Positions 35,600 to 46,445 of a stretch of DNA of 64,000 nt are shown one piece after another. This DNA is from Syngnathus acus. Taxonomy: Eukaryota; Chordata; Actinopteri; Syngnathiformes; Syngnathidae. Within the stretch, counting starts at the first letter, position 1, and each line of letters starts with the position of its first letter. The position numbers and the translations under genes were made by a program. The stretch covers positions 12,277,384 through 12,341,383 of the forward strand of contig NC_051087.1 in assembly GCF_901709675.1 (NCBI RefSeq). Reading direction: 5' to 3'. The notes under the pieces are model-generated. The model saw only the letters and a list, made by a program, of their open reading frames with translations, did no database searches and was not told the origin of the DNA.

Positions 35600-36210
35600 T
35601 GGCAGCGAGCTCTTATCAAGGTTAATTTGAAGCGTCCTGCGTGGAAGCGGCTCCCAGTAGAGGTGTCAGGAGGAAATGAAACTTCCCTTGGAGCGTCGCG
35701 GCAGTATTCCCTCCTACCGCCCCCTGTAGGAGTCGGTGCACGTGGATGGTGCATTCATGGCCCGGCCCATAACGCACAAAACGCATCCTGTCCAGGAAAG
35801 CAACCGCGGGCTAAATCGTTCTCCAATAATATACACTTCAAGACGTCTTGTGATAACAGAATGACATATGAACTTGGGCATGATAACCTTATTGTAGTAT
35901 CCAACAATTGGATGACCTTGACTCATTGAGCAGCTCAGCTGCAGATGTCATGGAACGCCGACCAACATACATTTTCTTTGAGACTTTTGACTAATTCTAA
36001 TAAAATCAGTGTAATCAATTGAGGATAGCAGATTTCAAGAGCGACTGCCTTGTTGCGAGAGCTCAGTGGATGGGCAGTACAAATATAGTAGAGCAAAAAT
36101 ATCGATATGTTGCAAAGATATGGAATGTTGTTCTTATGGAATTATTATCTGAATTTCACCAGTCAGACACAAACTTAAATGTGCATCGTCACCCACAGTT
36201 AAACCATTAT
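35600..36210. other. 5' flank of MATE gene 2
   Basis: This is the sequence upstream of the start codon at 35585-35587. The first ~200 bases are GC-richer than the surroundings and likely hold the promoter and 5' UTR. I cannot place a TATA box or a 5' UTR splice with confidence. Confidence 0.4.
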
Positions 36211-36216
36211 CTAGGC

Positions 36217-36791
36217 CAGTGGTCCCCAACCTTTTTTGCGCCACGGACCGGTTACATGTCAGAAATATTTTCGCGGACCGGCATTTATATAAATAAATAA
36301 TACATTTATATCAATAAATAAATAAATAAATAAATCAATAAATAAATAATACATTTGTAATAAATATATAAATACGATGAAATAAAATGATACGACTGAC
36401 ATAAAAACAAGTACAAATGACAAAAATAAAACTCACCATTACGTTGAATTAGTGGGAGCACTGAGTTTGTTTCTCAGAAACGAGCAAGCCGGTCCCATCT
36501 AGACGTAATCGGAGACAATGACACCCGAAGTGATTAAGGTTTGTCTTTTATTGCAGGATGCTTGGTCTCCATGTGTTGAAGCAGTTTTGAATGCTTCATT
36601 GCCTGGTTAGTTAGCCTGTCGCCACATATTACCTTTGCGGGCTCGACTGGGGAAAACGTGACCGGGACGAGTGTCTTGACCTGAATTAATTGATCGTCGA
36701 TAAAAAAAAAAAAAAAAAATCTGTGCGGCTCGGCGGCCCGGTACCAAGTGACCCGCGGACCGGTCCGCGGCCCGGTGGTTGGGGACCACTG
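36217..36791 (-). mobile_element. hAT-type element (CAGTGGTCCCCAACC ends), copy 2
   Basis: The 575-bp copy has perfect inverted ends and a perfect 8-bp duplication atctaggc (36209-36216 and 36792-36799). It is in the opposite orientation to copies 3 and 4. The body has the shared tatcgacgatcaatt and cccgaagtgattaaggtttg modules, and no transposase. Confidence 0.9.
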
Positions 36792-36799
36792 ATCTAGGC

Positions 36800-38150
36800 A
36801 ATTACTAGGAATGAGCGAGTACCAATACCGATTATCGGTACTCACGACATTGGCTGATACCCTATTGTGGCAGTTTTATGATAAGAAACTAAAAATGAGA
36901 AATTCTATTGCCATTCATTGTCATACAATTTTAAAGTAAATGGCAATATATGGCAGCCGCGACGTCGCGTCAGCAGCCGCGACGGTTGTTTACATAAAGG
37001 ACAAAGATTGACTCGACGGAGCTCTCTTTCACTTCCGTGGATTGAAGTTGGGGGCCGGCGCTCGGCTTTAGTATGTCATACTAAAATTGCAAATTGTTTT
37101 AACTTTTAAAAAATCAACTTTTTAAAATATTTGAAAAGTTGCCACTCGTCTGATTTGAAAAAGAATATTTGTCAGTTGGTTTTGTAGCTTATACTGTATA
37201 TAATATGAGGCGTTCGTTTATTTGGGTTGACAGTTATTATGGCCCTCCGAGGGAAACTATGACTACAATGCGGCCCGTGACAAAAATGTGCTTGATACCT
37301 CTGATCTATGGCATTTCCTACTCAAATTGATGGAAATGGCAGTAATGCTGTATTGTAAGTACTTTGAATGGAACCTGTGAAAGAACACTTTGCCTTTTAT
37401 TTGGAGAACTGATTACATTTTTAGTAGTTCACTTTTGAGGGAGGGCAGACAATATACAAGAGAAAAACAAGAACTGACACCCTTAGCGTAGGACATAATA
37501 CACAAGAGAATATACTGCTAGTGTCACAACAAAATTTGCGCAGTAAAAGTATTATGTTGCCTTTTTGGCATGAAGAATGCATGCACTTCAGTAGAGCATA
37601 TCTGAATACAATCCAAATGCTTCAATGTGCACGGGTTTAAAACGGTGAACTGATAACAACATGGAGCTTGTTAAAAAGCCATAAACAGTAAACACAATTT
37701 TGTCGAGCCGGGAATAGAAAATAATGTGACGTTACCATCTGCAAATGAAACACATCTTTAGTGTTTAAGCCACGGGGTTAAAGCTTGGGAAACAAGGCCG
37801 GCTCTACGCAGGGGCAACAAACAGATGTCCTGCCCCCTCTAATCAAACTTTTAGAAGTGAAAAATCCGCTGATAGAAACACACGTTAATCAGCCCCCTCT
37901 CTTCTCTCATGTCGGTGCAGTGTGTGTCCTCCCTCACACAGCCTGCTGTCAGGACTCCCCGCCCCTCCGCAAACATCCAATCACTGTGAGTTTGCAAATG
38001 AGGCAAGACGCAGCCAGAGAGTGTCAGGTTAGTGTCAGCGCGGTAGGAGTTGGAAGAAGCAGTAAAAACTCCACCAAACTCGTCGTAATGACCCGTGATA
38101 TAACTAATGATTAACGACAACTCAAATAATAGTTAATATAACATTCATAT
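36800..38150. other. Mosaic of repeat scraps
   Basis: 36957-37060 carries a GC-rich module (cgcgacgtcgcgtcagcagc, cttccgtggattgaagt, gggccggcgctcggc) that is shared, inverted, with 59390-59500 in the CGGACTATAAGTCGC family. 37190-37305 holds the opposite end of the hAT-like MITE seen at 28181. The rest, to 38150, is unassigned. Confidence 0.5.
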
Positions 38151-38156
38151 TATATG

Positions 38157-38177
38157 TCCCCCCCCCCCCCCCCCCCC
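38157..38177 (+). repeat. Homopolymer C run followed by an unassigned dispersed-repeat-like block
   Basis: A run of about 20 C starts the block. The ~180 bases that follow (ttgccaccttattgtggtca, then ggtgggacacccaagctgg) look like a retroelement 5' region, but I cannot name the family. Confidence 0.6.
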
Positions 38178-38639
38178 TGAGAGATTGCCACCTTATTGTG
38201 GTCAGGGGGTTTGCGTGCCTCAGTGACCCTAAGAGCAATACCAGCAGAAGCTTTAATCTTCAGGTGGGACACCCAAGCTGGACAGGTCTTAGTGTAGAGG
38301 CCTGACAGAGTGCAATGCACTTCTCCAGGTTGAGATCTGGACACACAGCTAACAACTGCCGTGAAGAAAACACTAACGGTGTTAAAAATGTGTAAAAAAA
38401 AAAAAAAAAAAGAACATGCCCCCTTCACATTTCTGACTGCCCCCTCTTACGTGCATTCCTAGAATTGCTAGAAGTGCATTCCATTTCCCTGTTGGGAAAG
38501 AAGGTGCATTTACAAATTTGAACTTCACAGTAATTGAACTTTTACTACATGTACAATTCGGACCCTGTCAAAAACAATGACTGAAGTACATCATTGAGAT
38601 CCTGAAATTAATATAATGATTTCATAATGATCCCTAATG

Positions 38640-38948
38640 TGTCACGTACCGGCGCCACCGGTGACAGGACCACGCCCCCCTATCAGCGGAATCGCCGCCA
38701 CCTGCCACAGGCTCATGGGCAGCGCTATATCAACGCCGCCAGCGCAGACCCGAGTGTCCGTCTGTCTCGTGATATTGTTTCGCCCTCCGGTCCACGACAA
38801 ACTGACGTCCGTGAAGAAAGCGAAGATCCAGCAGAACAGCTTGTTTTCCCCAGCCTGATCGCCGATCCAGCGCCGGCTCCAGCTTCGCCCACACCGCAAT
38901 AAAGATCTCTCTTGCTACGCACTTGGCTGCACTCTCCATTCCCTTACA
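38640..38948 (+). mobile_element. Probable solo LTR (TGTCACG...TTACA)
   Basis: This is 309 bp with TG at the start and CA at the end and near-inverse termini (TGT...ACA). An AATAAA at about 38899 is followed by a short downstream segment, and the GC content is well above its flanks. This is the usual look of a gypsy-type LTR. No target duplication is readable, because the hAT element at 38950 begins one base later. Confidence 0.5.
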
Positions 38949-38949
38949 T

Positions 38950-40040
38950 CAGGGGTCACCAAACTACGGCCCGCGGGCCGGATACGGCCCACGGGACCGT
39001 TTAATCCGGCCCGCCAACCCTGAACAAATTGTATTATTAAACTTTTTTTTTTTGGTCATTTTGCCTGCAATGACTGCGTTTCCCCAGTAGATGGGGAAGC
39101 GCTCGCCTGCGCATTTACTACCGGAAGCCGTGTCAGAAAGCTCGGTGCACACTCACAAGTGCGTGTACGTACTCAGTAGTACGGACATGGCGCACTCGCG
39201 CTCTATTTGTATCAGTCCCGAATTTAGAGCGTGGGCTGTGACGACAGCATTCTTGTAATTCGCGCGCTGAGCTTTCAGATGCAGTTTTGCGCTAAAGCCA
39301 CCCACAAACCTTCCCCTGGAATCCTTCCATTAAAATGAGTCGCCCAAGGAAAAGCAAGGTGGACACAGTGCCGAGCGTTTAAAAGAGAGTGGCCAATTTG
39401 GCTCGACGTACGCGACGTGACGTTCAGCCACATGAACGTCAACATCAAACCGTCACAGATCGAGGTAAACGGACCAACACCTCGGATCTCGCCTAAGAAT
39501 TGCCACAACAAATTTTACTCCAGACTATGACGCACTAGCAAACTTTAACAAAAAAGACAGCGGTGTCTACAAGCCTACTGGAACCTACAAAAGGATTATA
39601 AGGAAGGAACACAAGAACTTTAAGAGACTGCTCATATGTGTCAGAGAGATTCTGCTCTGACAACTGAGCTGAACTTTTATCTGTTAAGATTGTGCATGGC
39701 ACAACAGAAAGTTAATGTTCCATGGCTTTTTTTTCTATGAGGAACCCAGAGAGAGTTATTTAGTTATTATTTATTTCCTGGTTTTTCTGTGAAGAACTCA
39801 GAGAGGGTTATTTAGTTATTATTTATTTCATTAATAGTGTTATTATTTGTTTCCTGACTTTTTTTTCTGTAAAGAACCTGGAAAGGGTTATTAAATAACC
39901 GTTATTTGGTTATATGTGGCTTTCTGGAAAACAATACATTTTTTAAGCTCCCCTACGATCGTCACACTTTTTCTGTTACAAACTGACACCGGCCCCCCAT
40001 CAGAGAAGGGAAAAGTTATGTGGCCCTCACAGGAAAAAGT
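38950..40040 (+). mobile_element. Internally deleted hAT element with transposase ends
   Basis: The left end caggggtcaccaaactacgg is followed by cggcccgcgggcc. The right end near 40020 (tggccctcacaggaaaaagt) is degraded and lacks the terminal bases. Inside, MSRPRKSKVDT (from ~39333) looks like a transposase start. A frame near 39480 (LRIATTNFTPDYDALA) resembles the C-terminus of GTF2IRD2/ZBED-like hAT transposases. The catalytic middle is gone. A triplicated unit (gttatttagttattatttat) lies at 39755-39900. A scrap of the same family is at 62253-62345. Confidence 0.7.
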
Positions 40041-40719
40041 AATTTTGAAGGCTTAATTTTCTCATTAGTGGGCTGGTGTGTGAGAATCACCTTTAGTGCT
40101 AAACATTTGTTGAAGTTTTCATTTTACTTCAGCAGTCTTTTTCTTGGCTATTGGAGGCTGTTCTTTTGTTTCATTTCTGAAGAGGCTCTCCAAAGTTGTT
40201 TGCTTGTCATTCAGTTTTTCAGTGCTTCCATTTTTACAACCGTAGAAGAGAACCGCAAATACGCGAAGGTCACCTTTACAGACTTCCACGATCACCAAAA
40301 CGGGATCACCTAAATGCGTTGTGGAATTTTACTGTCCTTGTGTGCTGTCCCACTGAACCAGTGTTGTCCTCGCAATGACCGGGTGTCACATTTCTCTATC
40401 ACCCGTCATCTTATCATTGTTTAATTTGACCCTGAGATGTTCATAACTCATTTGCTGAAGCTAAAGAACTTTCCAGAGTATTACTTCCCTATTACAATGA
40501 GCTAAATAGTTTAAAGGTGGAAAAGTTTCAGTCAGTTTAAAAAAATGTTAAATTTAGACAGAGAAACCCCCCAATTTTTATTCGGGACTTTTATTTTCAA
40601 ATTTTGCACCCTCTTCCCGCCAAAGAAGGAGGTAAAAGAATGACATGAACACTTTAAACTTGAAAGGGTTTCAATTATTATTATTCACTACCTCGCTTTG
40701 TGATTGGCTGCACGTCACT
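40041..40719. other. Unassigned sequence
   Basis: This is AT-rich DNA with no recognised exon or repeat; the frame at 40020-40313 has no family resemblance. Confidence 0.4.
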
Positions 40720-42412
40720 TAGACTTAGACAAACTTTATTGTCATTTTGTAAACACTGGGTGCACACAAAACGAAATTACGTTGCATACGGCTTCCAACA
40801 ATGTGGTGATATTGCGGCTGAATAAAAAGTGACATTCTATATAAAAATATGAAATAAGATAAGTATAAAGTGCAGCAGTGATAAAGTATGTAAACAGTGC
40901 AGGAAACAAAAACAGTATTTACAAAGTGTGCAGAGGAATGCTAAGTTGAATGTTCAACAGTCTGACGACAGCAGGGAAAAAAACCATTGCAGAACCTGGT
41001 GGACCTGCAGCGGATGCTGCGAAACCTCTTCCCAGAGGGCAGCAGGGAGAACAGTCCATGGTGGGGGTGTGATGGGTCACTGATAATATTACGGGCTCGG
41101 GACACGCAGCGCTGGGATGACAAGTCCTGAATGGAGGGAAGAGGAGCCCCGATGATCCTCTCTGCTGTCCTCACCACTCTCCTCGCGTTCTTCCAATCGG
41201 AGGCGCTGCAACCTCCACACCACACCGAGAGACAGCTTGTCAGAATGCTCTCTATGGTGCTTCGGTAGAACGTCCTCATGATGGGCGGGGGCAGGTGGGC
41301 TCTCCTCATCCTCCGCAGGAAGTACAAGCGCTTCTGTGCCCTCTTGACCAGTGTCGTGGTGTTCACAGTCCAGGTGAGGTCGTCTGTGATGTGGACCCCC
41401 AAGAATTTAGTGCTGCTGACCACCTCCGCAGCTGAGCTGTTGATGATCAATGGAGCGTGGTGAGGCTGGTTCTTCCTGAAGTCGACGACGATCTCCTTCG
41501 TCTTCTCCACATTCAGGATCAGGCTATTGTCTCTGCACCGGCCCACCGACTGCTCCACCTCCTCTCTGTAGTCCAGGTCGTTGTTGTCACTGATGAGGCC
41601 CACCACCGTTGTGTCGTCTGCAAACTTCACGATGTGATTGGTGGTGAACCTGGGGACGCAGTCGTGTGTCATCAGGGTGAAGAGCAGGGGGCTCAGGACG
41701 CAGCCCTGAGGGGAGCCTGTGCTGAGGGTGATGACATCTGAGGTGTTCTGTCCGACCCGGACTGACTGAGGTCTGTTGGTGAGGAAGTCTAGCAGCCGGT
41801 TTCGAAGGGGGGTGCCGAAGCCCAGGTGTTCCAGTTTTCCTACCAGATGCTGTGGAATGATGGTGTTAAACGCTGAGCTGAAGTCCAGGAACAGCAACCG
41901 CACGTGGGTGTTCCTCTCCTCCAGGTGAGCCAGGCTCAGGTGAAGAACGGAGGAGATGGCATCCTCAGTAGAGCGGTTCTGCCGGTAGGCAAACTGGAAC
42001 GGGTCGAATGTTGGGGGGAGTCTGGAGACGATGTGTTCTTTGAGCAGCCTTTCGAAGCACTTCATCATGATGGGAGTCAGCGGCACCGGTCTGTAGTCGT
42101 TCAATGAGGTGATTTGAGGTTTCTTCGGCACCGGAATGATGGAGGCAGCCTTGAAGCATACCGGCACTGTGGCTTGGCCCAGCGAGATGTTAAAAATGTC
42201 TGTGATGACACCAGCCAGCTGACCTGCACATTCCTTGAACACCCGCCCAGGTATGTTGTCGGGGCCTGGGGCCTTACGTGGGTTGACTCTTCTCAGAGTC
42301 TTCAACACGTCGGCTGAGTCAAGGCAGCGTGCCTCCTCTTCCTGATGGGGAACAGATTTAACTGCAGGAATGCTGTTTAGTGCCTCAAACCGCCCAAAGA
42401 AGTTATTTAGAC
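40720..42412 (-). mobile_element. L2-clade LINE, 5'-truncated, reverse transcriptase region
   Basis: On the minus strand a frame of nearly 500 codons (42425-40941) covers the RT. Its marks are [75 protein letters not shown] and the catalytic [10 protein letters not shown], followed by the thumb and the C-terminal [18 protein letters not shown]. The 3' UTR ends in ttgtctaagtctaag just after aatgacaataaagt. The RT core has no stop and the FADD aspartates are present. The upstream (5') part is interrupted by hAT copy 3 at 42413 and resumes at 42970. No endonuclease domain remains, so the copy is dead but young-looking. Confidence 0.9.
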
Positions 42413-42969
42413 CAGTGGTCCCCAACCACCGGGCCGCGGACCGGTACCGGTCCGTGGGTCACTTGGTACCGGGCCGCACAGAATTTTTTTTTTTTTTTTT
42501 TTATCGACGATCAATGAATTCAGGTCAAGACACTCGTCCCGGTCACGTGACATGTTTCCCCAGTCGAGCCCGCAAAGCTAATATGTGGCGACAGGCTAAC
42601 CAACCAGGCAATGAAGCATTCAAAACTGCTTCAACACATGGAGACCGAGCATCCTGCAATAAAAGACAAACCTTAATCACTTCGGGTGTCATTGTCTCCG
42701 ATTACGTCTAGATGGGACCGGCTTGCTCGTTTCTGAGAAACAAACTCAGTGCTCCCACTAATTCAACGTAATGGTGAGTTTTATTTTTGTCATTTGTACT
42801 TGTTTTTATGTCAGTCGGATCATTTCATTTCATCGTATTTATATATTTATTCTAAATGTATTATTTATTTATTGATATAAATGTATTATTGATTTATATA
42901 AATGCCGGTCCGCGAAAATATTTCTGACATGGAACCGGTCCGTGGCGCAAAAAAGGTTGGGGACCACTG
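42413..42969 (+). mobile_element. hAT-type element (CAGTGGTCCCCAACC ends), copy 3, inside L2
   Basis: The 557-bp copy has perfect inverted ends and a perfect 8-bp duplication atttagac on both sides. It is inserted in the L2 LINE between the RT domain and the upstream linker. Confidence 0.92.
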
Positions 42970-43434
42970 ATTTAGACCATTTAGGAATTCAGCATCAACC
43001 TCACCCACCGGGGGGGGGAGGGTAAGTTGTAGTCAGTGATCGCCCGTATGCCTGTCAGCCAGCTGCGTGTTCATTCGCCCTCGGAGGACACAACACATGA
43101 TGCTAAGGCAGGTCAAAACAATCCAACACATTGAATATCCCCGATTTGAGGTCGGACATCCTCCAAGCAGCCTTGAAGCATACCGGCACTGTGGCTTGGC
43201 CCAGCGAGATGTTAAAAATGTCTGTGATGACACCAGCCAGCTGACCTGCACATTCCTTGAACACCCGCCCAGGTATGTTGTCGGGGCCTGGGGCCTTACG
43301 TGGGTTGACTCTTCTCAGAGTCTTCAACACGTCGGCTGAGTCAAGGCAGCGTGCCTCCTCTTCCTGATGGGGAACAGATTTAACTGCAGGAATGCTGTTT
43401 AGTGCCTCAAACCGCCCAAAGAAGTTATTTAGAC

Positions 43435-43990
43435 CAGTGGTCCCCAACCACCGGGCCGCGGACCGGTACCGGTCCGTGGGTCACTTGGTACCGGGCCGCA
43501 CAGAATTTTTTTTTTTTTTTTTTATCGACGATCAATGAATTCAGGTCAAGACACTCGTCCCGGTCACGTGACATGTTTCCCCAGTCGAGCCCGCAAAGCT
43601 AATATGTGGCGACAGGCTAACCAACCAGGCAATGAAGCATTCAAAACTGCTTCAACACATGGAGACCGAGCATCCTGCAATAAAAGACAAACCTTAATCA
43701 CTTCGGGTGTCATTGTCTCCGATTACGTCTAGATGGGACCGGCTTGCTCGTTTCTGAGAAACAAACTCAGTGCTCCCACTAATTCAACGTAATGGTGAGT
43801 TTTATTTTTGTCATTTGTACTTGTTTTTATGTCAGTCGTATCATTTTATTTCATCGTATTCATATATTTATTCTAAATGTATTATTTATTTATTGATATA
43901 AATGTATTATTGATTTATATAAATGCCGGTCCGCGAAAATATTTCTGACATGGAACCGGTCCGTGGCGCAAAAAAGGTTGGGGACCACTG
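43435..43990 (+). mobile_element. hAT-type element, copy 4 (second unit of the tandem duplication)
   Basis: Same sequence and same target duplication (atttagac) as copy 3. It was produced by the tandem duplication and not by a separate insertion. It differs by one base in the poly-T run and by isolated substitutions. Confidence 0.92.
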
Positions 43991-44193
43991 ATTTAGACCA
44001 TTTAGGAATTCAGCATCAACCTCACCCACCGGGGGGGGGAGGGTAAGTTGTAGTCAGTGATCGCCCGTATGCCTGTCAGCCAGCTGCGTGTTCATTCGCC
44101 CTCGGAGGACACAACACATGATGCTAAGGCAGGTCAAAACAATCCAACACATTGAATATCCCCGATTTGAGGTCGGACATCCTCCAAGCAGCC

Positions 44194-44768
44194 GAGATCA
44201 GTCCGAGCACATTCCCTGCTAAATTTATCTTTGAAGCCATTACGAGATTTAGGGCTAAAATCTGGCCAATACGTATCAATGGAACTTTATTTGATTTTGA
44301 AATGATCATTCCTAGTTGACACTGTAACACCTGTGTTTATATAATTGTACATATTTTTGATGTCATTTTTACGCGATTCACTCCAGTTCAGGCTTTTCCG
44401 AAGCTCAAGCTCATGACCCTCCAGTAAAAAACTAAAGGATAGAGGTCAAATCTTTATGGTCACGCAAACAAACATACCCATTCTTTATTACCAACACCAA
44501 ATATGAAACATCAGTTAAAAGTATCACCAATGAATAACTATGCAAGGAACTCTTCATCTCATGTTGCTCAGTCTTTCAAAATCTTTTGGAAATGAAAACA
44601 GACACACCGTTCCAGCTAGTCATTCATTAATGGCCTAGTTGTTTTGATGACGTAAATTAAAAGATGCTGCCCTTTCCAGTCAAAGCTTGATAATTAAATG
44701 TTAAGACACAACATTTTAAATTGGAGTGGAGCTGCCTGATATTTAACTCATGAATAAATAGTCACAAC
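44194..44768. other. Unassigned sequence
   Basis: This is unique-looking AT-rich DNA between the tandem duplication and a teleost short repeat. No gene is recognised. Confidence 0.4.
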
Positions 44769-45122
44769 CCATCCATCCATCCATCTTCTGTACCGCTTAG
44801 TCCCCACGGGGGTCGCGGGCGTGCTGGAGCCTATCCCAGCGTCATCGGGCAGTAGGCGGGGGACACCCTGAACCGGTTGCCAGCCGATCGCAGGGCACAC
44901 AGAGACAAACAACCATTCGCACTCGCACTCACACCTAGGGACAATTTGGAGCGCTCAATCAGCCTACCAAGCATGTTTTTGGCATGTGGGAGGAAACCGG
45001 AGTGCCCGGAGAAAACCCACGCGGGCCCGGGGAGAACATGCAAACTCCACACAGGGAGGGCCGGAGGTGGAATCGAACCCGCACCCTCCTAACTGTGAGG
45101 CGGACGTGCTACCCATTGAGCG
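44769..45122 (-). repeat. Teleost short interspersed repeat, antisense copy
   Basis: The sequence starts with atcc repeats and a gtaccgcttagtccccacg module, then ctggagcctatcccagc, gttgccagccgatcgcag, gcatgttttt, gtgggaggaaaccggagtgc and ttctgaggcgg-like end modules. It is the inverse of the copies at 14630 and 24118, and the best preserved copy in the window. Confidence 0.8.
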
Positions 45123-45225
45123 AAAAAAAAAAGCAATCTCTCATCTCGTAGTTATCACACAGTGTGGATAAGTGACTTACTTGTAATGGAGTGACCTGAG
45201 CTTCAATCTGTTCACCATTAAATAC

Positions 45226-45983
45226 TAGGGGTGTAACGATTCATCGATACACATCGATAGAATGCTCTACGATTTATTGGCATCGATGCTAAACGTAAAC
45301 ATCGATTTAGATCGCCGTGTTTGACCTCGGACATTAGACGCGACTTTATTTTGAAATCCAGTTCATTGTTGCTTGCTTCCTCTTCCCGGGAGCAGTACGC
45401 GGCGTGCTGTGTTGTGAGCAGAGCAGGCACGTGAAAGGGGAGCCGACAACTACGCGGCTCCTGGGCTGGTGCTATGGCTAGTGTCCAAGAAGACGAGGAA
45501 ATTCGCTCCCCTTTGGGCTTCAAGTCATTCGTTTGGAAGCACTTTGGATTCCAAAGAAAAGATGGCTCAACGGACAATTACAATTATTGTAAATAAATAG
45601 TTCAGTAATGCACTTTAAAGTTAATGGTATTACAAAAAAAGAAAGAATATTCATTTTTCTTTACTTATATGAGAAAAAATATAGGAATTTGATCAAGTTC
45701 AGTGTTAAAATAAGCACTTTGTATGCTACAATACTCTTGTAATTTCCTAAATAAAGAGTTTGCAGTACCTTGTTGATTTTGCGTATGAATTGTTATAAAT
45801 CAGGATATTGTTCTATATTTTTTATTTTAAAAAAAGAAATAAAAATATCGATCGTGGAGCACTATATCGTGATGTATCGTGAATGAATCACAGCAGGCTT
45901 TAAGATATCGGCAATAATCGTATCGTGGTCCTTTGTATCGATATGATATCGTATCGTGACAAAACCTGCGATTTACACCCCTA
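45226..45983 (+). mobile_element. hAT element with TAGGGGTGTAA ends, BED-finger remnant (copy B)
   Basis: The 758-bp copy has ends taggggtgtaa / ttacacccc(ta) and a perfect 8-bp duplication ttaaatac (45218-45225 and 45984-45991). It carries the same MASVQEDEEI...SFVWKHFGF start at 45474 as the copy at 632, but the stop codon after GSTDN is changed by one base. The two copies are about 97-98% identical by eye, so both come from the same internally deleted master. Confidence 0.9.
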
Positions 45984-46221
45984 TTAAATACCACATTTCA
46001 CGTTGAGTATGGTGAACTGCTATGGCCTACGGGTTTTGCTCTTCAAAGCAAATTATTAAAATAAATGGACTCTCCCCTGGTTATTGGCCATGCACTTGTA
46101 CATACGATAGATTTGTATGCAAAAAGAATAGCTTTAGAGTGGACAAAGGATCAAGGAATTTGAAAGGCTAGTGACTCAGCCAGAATGCTATCAAGTGTCA
46201 GAATGAACATCCAGGTGCAGA

Positions 46222-46267
46222 CAGGAGTTGATGGCGGAACTTACATAAGTTCCGCCATCAACTCCTG
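46222..46267. repeat. Perfect 21-bp inverted repeat with 4-bp loop
   Basis: caggagttgatggcggaact(t), acat, (a)agttccgccatcaactcctg: the arms are 46222-46242 and 46247-46267. It lies about 30 bases before an L2 scrap and may mark a break-and-fold-back repair point. Confidence 0.9.
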
Positions 46268-46297
46268 AAGATTCAATGTAATCGTTTTTATATGGAT

Positions 46298-46445
46298 CCA
46301 TGTACATCACCATCACATCACCAAGGGAGACGAGACTCAGTACAGGCTGGAGGTTGACCTTCTGACCACGTGGTGCAGGGACAACAACCTCCTGCTGAAC
46401 GTCGACAAGACCAAGGAGATTGTTGTTGACTTCCGGAAGGGTCAC
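46298..46445 (+). mobile_element. L2 RT scrap joined in frame to a gypsy integrase
   Basis: The frame ITKGDETQYRLEVDLLTTWC, then [20 protein letters not shown], is the post-catalytic segment of fish L2 reverse transcriptase. It continues without a stop into the integrase that follows (both codon phases are multiple-of-three aligned to 46488). This is most likely chance. Confidence 0.65.

Larger units (their letters stand above)
42145..44187. repeat. Tandem duplication of ~1,022 bp, two near-identical units
   Basis: Unit 1 is 42145-43166 and unit 2 is 43167-44187. Each contains 3' to 5' L2 sequence, a complete hAT copy and more L2 sequence. The units differ by a few bases (including one T in a poly-T run). 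All three boundaries share gcagcc (42145, 43167, 44188), which points to a microhomology-mediated or replication-slip duplication after the hAT had already inserted. An assembly artefact is the alternative. Confidence 0.9.

Noticed and set aside
35561-35929. Plus-strand 122-codon frame at the start of MATE gene 2
   Set aside because: It overlaps exon 1 in antisense and has no start context or family.
41278-42317. Plus-strand frames across the L2 LINE
   Set aside because: Shadows of the minus-strand reverse transcriptase.
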